Of a stretch of DNA of 64,000 nt, positions 47,294 through 58,105 are shown one piece after another. The stretch is from the NCBI GenBank assembly GCA_025963775.1, contig JAOQAD010000037.1, forward strand, positions 127,638 through 191,637, written 5' to 3'. The notes beneath the pieces were generated by a model that saw only the letters and a program-made list of their open reading frames with translations, ran no database searches and was not told where the DNA came from. Position 1 is the stretch's first letter. Each line of letters opens with the position of its first letter. Position numbers and translations under genes: made by a program. Source of the DNA: Bacteroidota bacterium. Its GTDB lineage: Bacteria > Bacteroidota > Bacteroidia > 2-12-FULL-35-15.

Positions 47294-48931
47294 TTATTTT
47301 ATGATCCGGAAAACCGCCATTTGCGGAAGCTCCAGCTTCAGCAGATAAATTCCCGGCGCGAGGAAAGATGAATTGATCCGCAGGGAAGAAGAATTAACGA
47401 TACCGTTCATAACTGTTCTTCCCGCAATGTCCGTGATGATGTAGTGTGCAGAAAAAAATTGCCCTGCCCTTATCCCGATAGTGATCTCATCGCTGAAAGG
47501 GTTTGGAAATACAAGCATTTGCGGGCTTTCATTATTTTCAAGGTTCAAAGGAACATCACAGGTGTAAGCAATCGGATCGAGCTCCACAGGTGCGCCGGGA
47601 ATAAGTGCATGCCCCGAAAATCCCACATAGCTTTGCTCGTAGAAGGGCGCGCGAAATACGTTGTTATTATAGATCGTGGAGCCTTGTGTGGCCGGGCCTG
47701 CGAGGTTTACCGGGTTTTTGTACCGCCATACAACTGTTCCTGTTGCATCTGTTTCAAAAAACAAACCACCGTTGCCGTTGCAGATCATTGTATTTCCATT
47801 CGGTAAACGCTGTGCACCGGAAATGTTGTTTGAATAAAACCCGGCTGTCCCGGAATAGCTCCAGTAAGCACTGTCAGGCTGAAAGGGAAGGACAGGATCA
47901 ATGATGTAATTTCCTAATGCATCCATAGGCGGATGAATGATGTCAACAGATGAATAATCAGAAACAGGACGGTCTTTTCCGTTATTAAAGACCATGATAT
48001 CGCCTGCACCGCTTAATCCGGGCTTGATCCATGTGGCATTGTGCTGCCCGAAATATTTCCGCTCAGCCGGTGTTCCCCTGTGACAGGCCTTCGGATTTCC
48101 CCAGCGGTACAGCAGGTCGCCGCCTTTTCCTGAATTACCGCCGGCATGTGAAGCAGCTTGTGCTGTGCTGGTGCTGTGATCGATGATCCAGATCTCGCTG
48201 AAGGAATGTGAGCTGATCAGTACCTGGTCCAGCGCAGGATTGTAATCGATGGAATTCAAATGGATCCAGTCGGCAACGGTTGTCGGATCTTCATTTATGT
48301 TCAAACGCTCCGGGTGCGCGGAAATGATGCCGTAATTGGGCAATGTGCTGTCTGCATCCTGGACAAGATGGTCCCATGCACTCCATTCCCAGACAATGTT
48401 CGCAGAATCGCTTCCCACAGGCTGAAGCTCGATAAGCTTTTCATTCCACATCCCGTCATCGGCTAATCCGCCAGATCGCCCTGCAGCCATTGCTTCTGCA
48501 AGAGTTTTCTTTTCCCATACCAGCGCAAGGATATTTCCGTTTGGCAGCGCATGCAAATCATGATGCAGGCAGCGCATGGAATCAGAAATGAGGTACGACC
48601 ATACCACGATGCCGTTCCAATCGATCTTCTCGATGATACCTCCGCTTCCGCCTCCGCCGCTAAACACAGGATTCAGCGTATAACCGGCACGCAGCAGTAT
48701 TCCGTCTTCCAGCAGGTCGGCCGACATTCCCGGGCGGTAATCGCTCATCCAGGAATGCAGCTCGTAACCGCATTTATCGATGAGATAGGTCTTTTTATTG
48801 GCGATGGGCGCAAACAAAACAGTGCCGGGCTGACTCGCAGGATCCTGCTGCAGCAAGCCGATGGTGGCAGTTTGAGCCGCTGCATGTAATGCAAAGAACA
48901 GTATAAGTAAAAAGAAGAATGCCTTTCTCAT
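47294..48931 (-). CDS. Arylsulfotransferase (ASST)-like secreted protein with T9SS type A sorting domain
   Basis: 545 aa; GIVVWSYLISDSMRCLHHDLHALPNGNILALVWEKK, NGNTMICNGNGGLFFETDATGTVVWRYKNP; C-terminal MLVFPNPFSDEITIGI...LAPGIYLLKLE. Confidence 0.88.
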   Translation of the reverse strand: MRKAFFFLLILFFALHAAAQTATIGLLQQDPASQPGTVLFAPIANKKTYLIDKCGYELHSWMSDYRPGMSADLLEDGILLRAGYTLNPVFSGGGGSGGIIEKIDWNGIVVWSYLISDSMRCLHHDLHALPNGNILALVWEKKTLAEAMAAGRSGGLADDGMWNEKLIELQPVGSDSANIVWEWSAWDHLVQDADSTLPNYGIISAHPERLNINEDPTTVADWIHLNSIDYNPALDQVLISSHSFSEIWIIDHSTSTAQAASHAGGNSGKGGDLLYRWGNPKACHRGTPAERKYFGQHNATWIKPGLSGAGDIMVFNNGKDRPVSDYSSVDIIHPPMDALGNYIIDPVLPFQPDSAYWSYSGTAGFYSNNISGAQRLPNGNTMICNGNGGLFFETDATGTVVWRYKNPVNLAGPATQGSTIYNNNVFRAPFYEQSYVGFSGHALIPGAPVELDPIAYTCDVPLNLENNESPQMLVFPNPFSDEITIGIRAGQFFSAHYIITDIAGRTVMNGIVNSSSLRINSSFLAPGIYLLKLELPQMAVFRIIK

Positions 48932-48967
48932 GGATCTAAATTAAACATTTCGCGCGAGCAAAAACAA

Positions 48968-48995
48968 AAAGAGCCCTCCGTTAAGAGGGCTCTTT
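48968..48995. terminator. Terminator hairpin
   Basis: AAAGAGCCCTC-CGTTAA-GAGGGCTCTTT downstream of the 49015 gene. Confidence 0.85.
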
Positions 48996-49014
48996 GCATT
49001 TAACTATTCAAAAA

Positions 49015-51429
49015 TTATTTGATGATCGTGAAGTTTTTGTTCACTACATAATTCGAATTCGCAAAGCGGATGGTGTATTTTCCTGCTGAAAGCGAAGACA
49101 GGTTCAGCTCTTTGTTTCCGAAGGAGTTGAATGCCTTTGAGTAAACTGTTTCACCAAGGTAGTTGCTTACAGTGATCATGGTCTCATTCCCGAATTGCTC
49201 AGGAATGTGAACGGTGAACACATCAACACCCGGGTTCGGGTAGATCGCAGTGTTTGCAGCAACAGCTTTTGAGTCGATACCTGTAGCGAAATCAACAAGT
49301 ACGGTATCGCTGGTCATACAACCTACAGCATCTGTAACAGTAACAGTGTACGTTCCCGGGGTTAAGCCGGTAGCAGTAGCTGCTGTTCCGCCTGTTGGCG
49401 ACCATGCATAGGTAACGCTTCCCGTTGAACCGGTAACATTCACCATTGCAGATCCATCTGTGCAGGTAGCGCAGCTTGCGTCGGAAGAAGTTGCAGTTGC
49501 AAGCAATGCAGAACAATCAGGAGTTCCGATAGTTGCCGTTGCTGTGCTTGAGCATCCAACTCCGTCAGTGATCGTAACTGTATAAGTTCCCGGTGCAAGG
49601 CCTGTTGCAGTTGCAGCAGTTCCTCCTGTCGGAGCCCATGAATAAGTTGCAGAACCTGTTCCGCCTGTTGCGTTTGCTGTTGCAGTTCCATCGGTGCAGG
49701 TTACACAGGTAGTGTTGGTAGATGTAGCAGATGCCATGAAGCCGGAGCAGTCAGGATTTGCAACTGTTGCCGTTGCGGTGACTGCGCAACCATATGCATC
49801 AGTGATCGTAACTGTATAGGTTCCCGCTGTTAAGCCGCTTGCAGTTGCAGCAGTGCTTCCACCAGGCATCCACAGGTAGGTATAAGAGCCTGTTCCGCCT
49901 GCAGCAGTAACGCTTGCAGTACCATTAGCACATCCTACGCAGGTAGCATTTGTAACGCTTGCTGAAGCTGAAAGCGAAGAACAGTCAGGGTTCAGGTTAA
50001 GGCGCAATACATACGACTTCGCGAAAGAACCACCGAAATCCTCGTTATTTGCCCATCCCGGGATCGGGCTTGTAGGCCAGTCAACCCATGTAGTTCCGGC
50101 TTTAAAGATAGCGCTTGCCTGTCCGAGCGACAATGTACTGTCGAACTCAACCGCAGTAACAGCGTACGTTCCGGGTGCCAGCATGTAATCGCCGCCGTGG
50201 ATCGGAAGTGTGTATACTCTTGCTGAATCGTCAGGATAATTGATGGTATCCGTTGATGCAACGATCACATTCGGAGAACCGGCAGCCATGTTCCAGAGAA
50301 CTGCAGCAGTAGGCCTTCCTGTGTATCCGCGTGTTACATAATAAGTAATGGTAGAAAGGCTTGCCGGTGCATTGATGGTGAACGACTGGCCAAGGAAACC
50401 TCCGTTGCCTGCACCTATTCCAAGTGCGCCAACAACGTTGCCATTGTCGCGTGCGTAAACCGAATCATCAACAATGATGGAATTGTACAATGTATCATCG
50501 GCAGTATAATTATCTGCCGTGCTATGTGTAACAATGAATTCGAAATAATAAGCATCCGGAGTTGCCGGGATCGCATAAGAGCCTGCGCTTACGGAAGCAG
50601 ATGCTCCCGGTGCCAGTGAAGGGATCACAGCTCCCGTGTTTGTGTAGATCTGTGCAAAGGCGCCGTTGTAAACGTTCAGCTTCAATGCCACATTTAACAA
50701 TGGATTGGTACCGTTATTCATCACAGTTGCCGCTGTAGGCATGCTGTACACCTGTGTTTTAGGGATGATGGTGTAATCAGGGACAGTGTCCAGCGACACA
50801 AGCTTTGCATCCTGCGGGCGCAGCACTTCCAGCTTCACGTCATCGATCAGCAAAAGATACTTATCGTTGGAGTTGTTACGGAAAGAAACGTAAACCGTTT
50901 GGCCTGCATAAGCTGCTAAATTGACAGAATGCGCAGTCCATGCACTGTTTTCCGCAGTCGTTGAAAATAAAACGGTGGATGCAGTAATCAGGTTACCGAT
51001 CACACCTGTTCCACCGGTTGGCGCAACGGTCATGATCCTTACTTCGTAACCATCACGGTAAGCAGGATCGTAGGCAATTGCATTCCAGGTCAACACTGTG
51101 TTTGCAGGCAAAGGCCCGATAGCAGGAGTAACCATCCAGTCGTTGGCAGCGCCTGCCGGGGAATACCAGGAAGTGCTGAAAGCTGCAGAATCGGTAACAC
51201 TGCCTGCAAAATCCTCTCTTCTTTCCCATGCGGCGTTCACATAAGAAACGGCAGCAGCCGGTGTCCTGTTATCCACATTGGCAAGGGTCCAGCCTGTAGG
51301 AAAGTTGTACGTTCCGGCTCCGCCTGCCGTAGGGCCGGCAACGCCGTCGAAATCCTCATAGAACACAACCTGGGATTGTGCATTGTACATTGCCGCAAGG
51401 GCAAATACTGATAGTAATAGTTTCTTCAT
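49015..51429 (-). CDS. Choice-of-anchor/cleaved-adhesin domain protein with SprB-like repeats and T9SS sorting domain
   Basis: 804 aa; EDFDG...DWMVTPAIGPLPANTVLTWNAIAYD; three repeats NATCV.C..GTA...A.GGTGS.TY.W.P.G.TAATA.GL..GTYTVTITD..GC; C-terminal NTAIYPNPGVDVFTVHI. Confidence 0.9.
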   Translation of the reverse strand: MKKLLLSVFALAAMYNAQSQVVFYEDFDGVAGPTAGGAGTYNFPTGWTLANVDNRTPAAAVSYVNAAWERREDFAGSVTDSAAFSTSWYSPAGAANDWMVTPAIGPLPANTVLTWNAIAYDPAYRDGYEVRIMTVAPTGGTGVIGNLITASTVLFSTTAENSAWTAHSVNLAAYAGQTVYVSFRNNSNDKYLLLIDDVKLEVLRPQDAKLVSLDTVPDYTIIPKTQVYSMPTAATVMNNGTNPLLNVALKLNVYNGAFAQIYTNTGAVIPSLAPGASASVSAGSYAIPATPDAYYFEFIVTHSTADNYTADDTLYNSIIVDDSVYARDNGNVVGALGIGAGNGGFLGQSFTINAPASLSTITYYVTRGYTGRPTAAVLWNMAAGSPNVIVASTDTINYPDDSARVYTLPIHGGDYMLAPGTYAVTAVEFDSTLSLGQASAIFKAGTTWVDWPTSPIPGWANNEDFGGSFAKSYVLRLNLNPDCSSLSASASVTNATCVGCANGTASVTAAGGTGSYTYLWMPGGSTAATASGLTAGTYTVTITDAYGCAVTATATVANPDCSGFMASATSTNTTCVTCTDGTATANATGGTGSATYSWAPTGGTAATATGLAPGTYTVTITDGVGCSSTATATIGTPDCSALLATATSSDASCATCTDGSAMVNVTGSTGSVTYAWSPTGGTAATATGLTPGTYTVTVTDAVGCMTSDTVLVDFATGIDSKAVAANTAIYPNPGVDVFTVHIPEQFGNETMITVSNYLGETVYSKAFNSFGNKELNLSSLSAGKYTIRFANSNYVVNKNFTIIK

Positions 51430-51493
51430 TTTTTTCGTGTTTGTTGTTTTATTGTATAGTTGTTATTTTTCCGTTTGGAGCAATAAAAATAAG

Positions 51494-52015
51494 CTATTTT
51501 TTCCGGCTAAAAAAAATTTTTGCCTTCTGATATGCCAATTGTGTTACAGGCAGCAGGTACGATTCGTAATCCACTTTAGGAACAGCCAGCTGCGCAGGGT
51601 TCAGCTTCTGGTTATTGATCAGCGTATCCATCTCAAATACATATAATTCCTTTGTTTTTGTGTGCTGCAGTGTGAGCTTTTCGTGCAGGCGGAGCGGCGG
51701 CGGGTTGTTATCCGATTTTCCCTGGCAGGTCTCGTAAAGCACCAGCTCGATCTTCGTAGTGGTAAAGGTGCTCTTTGCTTCTTTTGTGGTGGTCTTCAGC
51801 TTCAGTCGCTTCATAGCTGCGGAAGAATGGCTGCGAAGTGCAGATTTGAGGCCGGCTTCATCCTTCAGGGGCAGAACGGCAGAGTTGCGGCAGGCGGAAT
51901 TGACCGTCACTTCCACTTCGGGACTTGCCTCGAGCATGATCATTTTTGTACCGGCAGCCTTGCAGCCGCTGAGCAGCAGCACCAGCATCATTCCTTTCAG
52001 TAGGTATCCTTTCAT
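51494..52015 (-). CDS. Hypothetical lipoprotein
   Basis: 173 aa; MKGYLLKGMMLVLLLSGCKAAG lipobox. Confidence 0.7.
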   Translation of the reverse strand: MKGYLLKGMMLVLLLSGCKAAGTKMIMLEASPEVEVTVNSACRNSAVLPLKDEAGLKSALRSHSSAAMKRLKLKTTTKEAKSTFTTTKIELVLYETCQGKSDNNPPPLRLHEKLTLQHTKTKELYVFEMDTLINNQKLNPAQLAVPKVDYESYLLPVTQLAYQKAKIFFSRKK

Positions 52016-52036
52016 TTCTTATTCATAGGTAAAAAC

Positions 52037-52068
52037 AGCAACGCCACACGGTATGGTGTGGCGTTGCT
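52037..52068. terminator. Perfect 13-bp stem hairpin terminator
   Basis: AGCAACGCCACAC-GGTATG-GTGTGGCGTTGCT between hppA and the lipoprotein gene. Confidence 0.8.
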
Positions 52069-52085
52069 TTGTATTTCAATGATAT

Positions 52086-54566
52086 TTATTCGTGCTTTTT
52101 TGCACATGCATCACCGCATGCTTTCATGCATTCTTCTTTTGTTTTGCAGCCATGTGTGCAGCCTTCCACGCAGGCTTTATCGCCGTGCATTTCCGCTCCT
52201 TCTTTGCAGCATGATTTTCCTGCAGTGCCTGCGTGCTCAACACACATTGCTTTTTGCTCCGGTGTGCATCCTACCGAATCGCAATACGCAGCGCATGCTT
52301 CTTTGGTCATGTGCATGCATTTCTCCATGTCACATTTCGGGTTCATTTCCATTTTGCAACAGGATTTCATTTCACCTGCGCCCATTTCGCACTCTGTTCC
52401 CATTTTGCATTTGTCCATTCCATCAGCAGAGTTCACTGCAATGTAAGGCGCAATTACCAATGATACGATCGACATCAATTTAATGAGGATGTTCATGGAA
52501 GGCCCGGAAGTATCCTTGAACGGATCTCCAACTGTATCGCCTGTAACGGATGCTTTGTGCGGCTCCGATTTTTTGTAGAACATTTCGCCGTTGATCAGCA
52601 CTCCTTTTTCGAATGATTTTTTAGCATTATCCCATGCACCACCTGCGTTGTTCTGGAAAATTCCCATCAGCACGCCGGATACGGTAACACCTGCAAGCAA
52701 TCCGCCGAGAATCTCAGCAGAGCTCACTTCGTGGAACAGGCCTTTTAAGCCAAAACCAACCAATAATGGAGTGATCAGCGCTATTGCACCCGGAAGGATC
52801 ATTTCGCGGATAGATGCTTTTGTGGAGATCTCCACGCATTTTTCATACTCAGGCTTTGCTTTGTATTCCATGATGCCCGGAATTTCGCGGAACTGGCGTC
52901 TTACTTCCTGCACCATGTCCATTGCAGCTTTACCAACCGCAGCGATACACAATGCGGAGAAAATGAACGGGATCATTGCACCAACGAACAATGCAGCCAG
53001 TACAGGCGCTTTGTATATGTCGATCGCAGAGATACCGGCCACACCAACGAATGCTGCAAATAATGCCAGTGAGGTCAATGCTGCCGAAGCGATCGCAAAT
53101 CCTTTTCCTGTAGCAGCGGTTGTATTTCCAACAGCATCCAGGTTATCGGTACGTTCACGCACTTCAGGAGGAAGCTGGCTCATTTCAGCGATACCGCCTG
53201 CGTTATCTGCGATAGGCCCGAAAGCATCGATCGCTAACTGCATAGCAGTGGTTGCCATCATACCTGCTGCTGCGATAGCAACACCATATAATCCTGCAAA
53301 AGCATAAGAGCAAACAATACCTGCAGCCAGTGTTAAGATCGGCACCACGGTGGATTTCATACCTACGGATAAACCGCCGATGATGTTGGTTGCATGCCCG
53401 GTGGATGATTGCTGGATAATTGAGTTAACAGGGCCTTTGCCCATTGCTGTATAATATTCGGTTACGATGCTCATGATGGCACCTACAACTGTTCCAACGA
53501 TAATAGCAGCAAAAACGCCTGTACGGGTGAATTCGTAGCCACGCAGGCTCAGGTGTTCAGGAAGCATGTAGTTCACTACAAAGTATGCTGCGATCACGGT
53601 AAGGAGCATGGATGACCAGTTACCTAAGTTCAACGCATTCTGAACGCTTGATTTTTCATCTTTAATACGTACGAAGAAAGTTCCGATGATCGAGAAAACG
53701 ATCCCGAGTCCGCAGATCACCATTGGCAATAAGATCGGGGACATTCCCTGGAAATTATCTGCAGAAGCATCGATCTCCTGTCCGAGTACCATTGTAGCAA
53801 GGATGGTAGCAACATACGAACCGAACAGATCGGCACCCATACCAGCCACGTCACCTACGTTATCTCCAACGTTATCGGCAATTGTAGCCGGGTTACGAAC
53901 GTCATCCTCAGGAATTCCTGCTTCCACTTTACCAACTAAATCCGCTCCAACGTCAGCAGCTTTGGTATAGATACCACCGCCAACACGTGCGAACAGCGCG
54001 ATCGACTCAGCACCAAGGGAGAACCCTGTAAGCACTTCGATCGCTGTTTTAACTGTATCAGGGCCCATGCCTGAAAAGATATTAAGGAATACAATGAACA
54101 AACCGCCTAATCCCAACACTGCCAAACCGGCAACACCAAGGCCCATAACGGTTCCGCCTGTGAACGAAACTTTGAGCGCCTGTGCAAGGCTTGTACGTGC
54201 AGCCTGTGTGGTGCGGACGTTTGCTTTGGTAGCAACCTTCATCCCTATGTATCCTGCTGTTGCAGAAAATACGGCACCTATAATAAATGCGATGCAGATG
54301 ATCCAGCTTGAGTGGATCTCTTTACCGTTCACTTCATGGATAGTTCCCGAATACGCTAATAAAACAGAGGCAAACAATACGAAAATGCTGAGCACTTTCC
54401 ATTCTGCCTTTAAAAAAGCCATTGCACCGTCGGCAATATAGCCGGCGAGTTCCTGCATCTTTGCATCACCCGGATCCTGTTTGCTTACCCAGGCACTCTT
54501 GATCGCCATTACCAGCAATCCTAAAACCCCTAATGCGGGTACTAAGTAAATTACGTATTCGTTCAT
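52086..54566 (-). CDS. hppA: Membrane-bound ion-pumping pyrophosphatase with Cys-rich C-terminal extension
   Basis: Start set to [16 protein letters not shown] (54566); [100 protein letters not shown]; then ~110 aa with 18 Cys. Confidence 0.95.
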   Translation of the reverse strand: MNEYVIYLVPALGVLGLLVMAIKSAWVSKQDPGDAKMQELAGYIADGAMAFLKAEWKVLSIFVLFASVLLAYSGTIHEVNGKEIHSSWIICIAFIIGAVFSATAGYIGMKVATKANVRTTQAARTSLAQALKVSFTGGTVMGLGVAGLAVLGLGGLFIVFLNIFSGMGPDTVKTAIEVLTGFSLGAESIALFARVGGGIYTKAADVGADLVGKVEAGIPEDDVRNPATIADNVGDNVGDVAGMGADLFGSYVATILATMVLGQEIDASADNFQGMSPILLPMVICGLGIVFSIIGTFFVRIKDEKSSVQNALNLGNWSSMLLTVIAAYFVVNYMLPEHLSLRGYEFTRTGVFAAIIVGTVVGAIMSIVTEYYTAMGKGPVNSIIQQSSTGHATNIIGGLSVGMKSTVVPILTLAAGIVCSYAFAGLYGVAIAAAGMMATTAMQLAIDAFGPIADNAGGIAEMSQLPPEVRERTDNLDAVGNTTAATGKGFAIASAALTSLALFAAFVGVAGISAIDIYKAPVLAALFVGAMIPFIFSALCIAAVGKAAMDMVQEVRRQFREIPGIMEYKAKPEYEKCVEISTKASIREMILPGAIALITPLLVGFGLKGLFHEVSSAEILGGLLAGVTVSGVLMGIFQNNAGGAWDNAKKSFEKGVLINGEMFYKKSEPHKASVTGDTVGDPFKDTSGPSMNILIKLMSIVSLVIAPYIAVNSADGMDKCKMGTECEMGAGEMKSCCKMEMNPKCDMEKCMHMTKEACAAYCDSVGCTPEQKAMCVEHAGTAGKSCCKEGAEMHGDKACVEGCTHGCKTKEECMKACGDACAKKHE

Positions 54567-54728
54567 AGTATCAGTTAAATTGTTTGTAGTTTGTTTCCAT
54601 TCCCTTAAACAGGAATTATCCATTTAAAGGGCTGCAAACTTAGGCAATTTTATCCTAAATATCAAAATTTGCCAAATAATTGATCTTCAAAAGAATAGAA
54701 AGAAAATGCAGGGGTGTGGCGCCCTGTT

Positions 54729-57029
54729 TTATTCAAGCGCACGCTTGTTGAACATGATGAAGCCGAAATGGAAAAGGATGGAAAAAGGGTCTTTCACCTG
54801 GTCGTAATAATTCACGCTGAAACACATCGGGCCAACCGGGGTATGCCAAACAATGGCGCCTGTGCCGATGTAATGCTGCAGGGCAAAAGGCTGCCCGTAA
54901 TCCACTTTCAGGTCTTCCCGCTTGATGAGCACCTCGTAAGGCTGGTAAATGTAGCCTTCAACGCGCAATTCAATGTTCTTGCGGATGTTCACCACAAATT
55001 TCAATCCGCCTGCAAGGTATTTATGTGTCCGGTAATTCTCGAGGAACACCGTTTTGCTGTCGGGCGTAGGCTGGAAAGCCGGAGCTGAAAGAATGCTGGA
55101 CGTGTAATTATTGAAGAGCGTTTGCGTGGAATAGGCGGCTTCGCCAAAGATGCCGATCTTGAGCGTTCCGCGCCTGTTGAAATAGCGCTCACCGGTCATT
55201 TTAAAGGTCACCCATTCATGGTAATTCCGGTAGCTGGTGAGCGTATCGATCACGGTGGTGGATCCCGGCTTGTTGGTTTCCAGCCCGTTCACATAGCGCA
55301 CGCGGATGTTCAGGAATTCGCCCTTGTTCGCGTATTGTTTCCGGTTCAGGGAATTGATCTCATAATAGGCCTGTGCGCTCGCCACATCAAAATCGGTGCG
55401 GTCGGCGGTATCCCGCTGTGAGAAACTGCTGGTCTGGTAATAATTATCGGTTATCTCTGCTATCCCCGCCCCTGTTACAATGCGGCCCTTCTTGCCTGTA
55501 GGGAAGCCCACATTCACTTCGCCATAAGTTTCGCGCTGCACAAGGTAAGCAGGCTTAATGTCTTCCCGGAAAGCGCTGCTGCTCTTGTAGTAATCCCATT
55601 TGTTCCAGACGAATACAGGCTCGACATACAGTGGCGTCCTTAAGGGGAAATCGAGACGGGCCTTCACCTGCACGGAGCTGTACAGCTTGCCGAAATAGGC
55701 ATTTGCCATCATGCCTGCGGCAAAGCGCCCGAGGTAATTGTACTGTACGCCGAGGTAGCCTTCGCTGATGGGCTTGTTCGAGAAATCGCCCCCGAAATAG
55801 GTCACAATGTTCCGCTCTTTTTTTATACGGAGATAAAGGTCATAAAAACCTGTCTGCGGATTGAACTTTGCCTTGGGATAAATGCTTTTGATCCTGTTGT
55901 CGGATGCCAGCCTGAAATAGCCTTCCTTGATGTCCTCAAAGCTCACGAGCTTATTCTTGTGGCGCAATACTTTGCGTGCATATTCCGATTGTTTTTTGTT
56001 CAGGCCTTCAATGTAGATCTGGTCGAACATGATCTTTGGCTGCTTCTCCTTGAACTGCTTGCGCTTTGCCGCGATCTCGATCGGCTCCACTCTTCTTTCA
56101 ACATATTGTTTGATGAAATCCATCTTGCGCATGGCTGCTGCATAGCCGCTGTCGATGATGGGCTCCACGTTGTTGAAATTGAACAGGCCCACATCGGTGA
56201 TCGGCTCTATGATCACGCCTGCTTCACACTGGATGGTGTAATCGGACCTGCTCTGGAGCATGCTTTTGATCTGCGAAAAAATATCATCTTCATTCGGGGG
56301 AGGATTGTTCCCCGTCACATTGCTGCCAATGATAAAATCGGGATAGAACTCATCGTACATCACATTCGAAGGGAAGTTGTTGTACAATCCGCCATCGTAC
56401 AATAATTTTCCATCCACCGTGATCGGCTTGATGTAAAAGGGATACGACATGGATGCCCTCACAGCTTCCGCGAGGTCGCCTTTGCCAAAGATGATGGATT
56501 TTTTCAGCTCAATGTCGGAAGCCACGCAACGGAAGGGCACGAAAAGACTGTCGAAATTATATTTTGCCGCAGCCGCTGCACCGCCAGCCAGCTCCATGGT
56601 TCCGAAGTCCATCGCGATCGGCGAAATGAGATTGGTAGGTAAAATGGAAGTGAGGCTTGAATCGGAAAGCTTGAAGGAGATCCAGGAAGCATTGTTATCG
56701 TCGCGCTTGAAATAGTAGGCAAATTTCTGATCGATGATCCCTTCCGACCAGTTCCTGAACTGCTCGCTTTTCACCATCTCCTCGATCTGGTCGGGCGAAT
56801 AGCCCATCGCGTACAGCGCACCGATGAGCGCTCCCATAGAAGTGCCGGTAATGTAATCGACCGGGATGTGATTTTCCTCGAGGGCTTTCAGCACACCGAT
56901 GTGCGCAATGCCGCTGGCTGCGCCGCCACTTAATACCAAGCCTACCTTCTGGGCATTTGCCCGGTGCTGTGAAAAGAGCAGCAAGGCCATTACCGGGAAA
57001 AGAAGCGCTGATCGCTTAAAAAACTTCAT
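54729..57029 (-). CDS. Patatin-like phospholipase with C-terminal BamA-like barrel (PlpD/type Vd-like)
   Basis: Start set to MKFFKRSALLFPVMALLLFSQ (57029); GLVLSGGAASGIAHIGVLKALEE, GTSMGALIGALYAMGYSPDQIE, LLYDGGLYNNFPSNVM; POTRA-like and beta-barrel C-terminal half. Confidence 0.92.
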   Translation of the reverse strand: MKFFKRSALLFPVMALLLFSQHRANAQKVGLVLSGGAASGIAHIGVLKALEENHIPVDYITGTSMGALIGALYAMGYSPDQIEEMVKSEQFRNWSEGIIDQKFAYYFKRDDNNASWISFKLSDSSLTSILPTNLISPIAMDFGTMELAGGAAAAAKYNFDSLFVPFRCVASDIELKKSIIFGKGDLAEAVRASMSYPFYIKPITVDGKLLYDGGLYNNFPSNVMYDEFYPDFIIGSNVTGNNPPPNEDDIFSQIKSMLQSRSDYTIQCEAGVIIEPITDVGLFNFNNVEPIIDSGYAAAMRKMDFIKQYVERRVEPIEIAAKRKQFKEKQPKIMFDQIYIEGLNKKQSEYARKVLRHKNKLVSFEDIKEGYFRLASDNRIKSIYPKAKFNPQTGFYDLYLRIKKERNIVTYFGGDFSNKPISEGYLGVQYNYLGRFAAGMMANAYFGKLYSSVQVKARLDFPLRTPLYVEPVFVWNKWDYYKSSSAFREDIKPAYLVQRETYGEVNVGFPTGKKGRIVTGAGIAEITDNYYQTSSFSQRDTADRTDFDVASAQAYYEINSLNRKQYANKGEFLNIRVRYVNGLETNKPGSTTVIDTLTSYRNYHEWVTFKMTGERYFNRRGTLKIGIFGEAAYSTQTLFNNYTSSILSAPAFQPTPDSKTVFLENYRTHKYLAGGLKFVVNIRKNIELRVEGYIYQPYEVLIKREDLKVDYGQPFALQHYIGTGAIVWHTPVGPMCFSVNYYDQVKDPFSILFHFGFIMFNKRALE

Positions 57030-57102
57030 AGGATGCTGTCTTGCAGCGACAAAGCTAAGAAGAATTAACTCAGAAAAAAACATTTAGTAAGAGTTCGGCC
57101 TT

Positions 57103-57900
57103 TTATTCCGGGGAGCCTGCAGCCGCTGTTAAACCGCTGAAATACGCAGGCGCTTTCAGCAAGCGGGAACCGTACCAGGAAAATAGTTCACCGTCCACAA
57201 CCATGACCTTTGCATCCGGCACTAATTCGCGGAATTCCAGGATGTGCTGCTCTTTGAAAGGATAAGGCTCTGAAGATAAAAGAATGAGCTCCGGCTTTGC
57301 TTCGAGGAGCTCTTCCCTGCTTACTTCCGGGTAACGGGAATCAAGGTTGGCAAATATATTTTCAAAACCGCAGAGCTTCATCATTTCATTGATAAAGGTA
57401 TCGTGGCCGGCAACCATGTAGGGCTTGCGCCAGATGAAATAGGCTGTTCTGAGATCTGAGACCCGCGTATGCTGGAATTGATAAAATTGGGATTCGATCC
57501 CGAGTTTCAGGTTAGTGGCTGCTTCATTTTTTCCAAGCAATGCGCCCATTGCGGCGATCATCTGCAATGCATCTTTCAATGTATAGATATCGCTCATCCA
57601 TACATTGTAATCTTTCATCAGCAATTCGATCTGCTCTTTTTCATTCTCTTCTTTGTTGCCGATAATGAGATCGGGCTGCAATGCTTTTATCTTTTCGAAA
57701 TCATATTTTTTGGTGCCACCCACACGTGTTTTTGTGCGGAACCATTCGTTGGGATGAATGCAGAATTTAGTGATCCCCACTACTTCATCGCGCAGTCCGA
57801 GGTCATACAGCAATTCCGTTTGGGAGGGAACGAGGGAAATGATCCTTTTTGGCGGGGAAGCCAGTTCGATTTTCCGGTTGAGCTGATCGGTGAAGATCAT
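57103..57900 (-). CDS. Helical-backbone metal/cobalamin-type ABC substrate-binding protein (BtuF-like)
   Basis: Start set to MIFTDQLNRKIELASPPKRIISLVPSQTELLYDLGL (57900); LQPDLIIGNKEENEKEQIE, ELLEAKPELILLSSEPYPF. Confidence 0.88.
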   Translation of the reverse strand: MIFTDQLNRKIELASPPKRIISLVPSQTELLYDLGLRDEVVGITKFCIHPNEWFRTKTRVGGTKKYDFEKIKALQPDLIIGNKEENEKEQIELLMKDYNVWMSDIYTLKDALQMIAAMGALLGKNEAATNLKLGIESQFYQFQHTRVSDLRTAYFIWRKPYMVAGHDTFINEMMKLCGFENIFANLDSRYPEVSREELLEAKPELILLSSEPYPFKEQHILEFRELVPDAKVMVVDGELFSWYGSRLLKAPAYFSGLTAAAGSPE

Positions 57901-57978
57901 TTTTGAGTTGTTTAATTTCAGGTTTGAATTAAAAAGATCCTTCGACTCCATTTCATTTCGCTCAGGATGACATTTGTT

Positions 57979-58068
57979 TGTCATTCCGGCCGAAGCGAAG
58001 GAATCTTATTCTGTGCCAAGGCAATGCTATGTTTGGAATAAGATCCCTCGGGCAAGCTCGGGATGACA
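57979..58068. repeat. 33-bp imperfect inverted repeat (GTCATtCCG family)
   Basis: TGTCATTCCGGCCGAAGCGAAGGAATCTTATTC (57979-58011) and GAATAAGATCCCTCGGGCAAGCTCGGGATGACA (58036-58068); a partial related element precedes it at about 57937-57972. Confidence 0.8.
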
Positions 58069-58105
58069 CACTGCTCCGACCCACACCTGGGGAATGACAA
58101 TAAAA

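Noticed and set aside
52591-53307. 238-aa plus-strand ORF antisense to hppA
   Set aside because: Antisense shadow of a highly conserved membrane protein gene.
57901-57984. N-terminal extension MTNKCHPERNEMESKDLFNSN... of the BtuF-like ORF
   Set aside because: CHPERNEMESKD is a translated intergenic repeat; the real start is most likely the Met at 57900.
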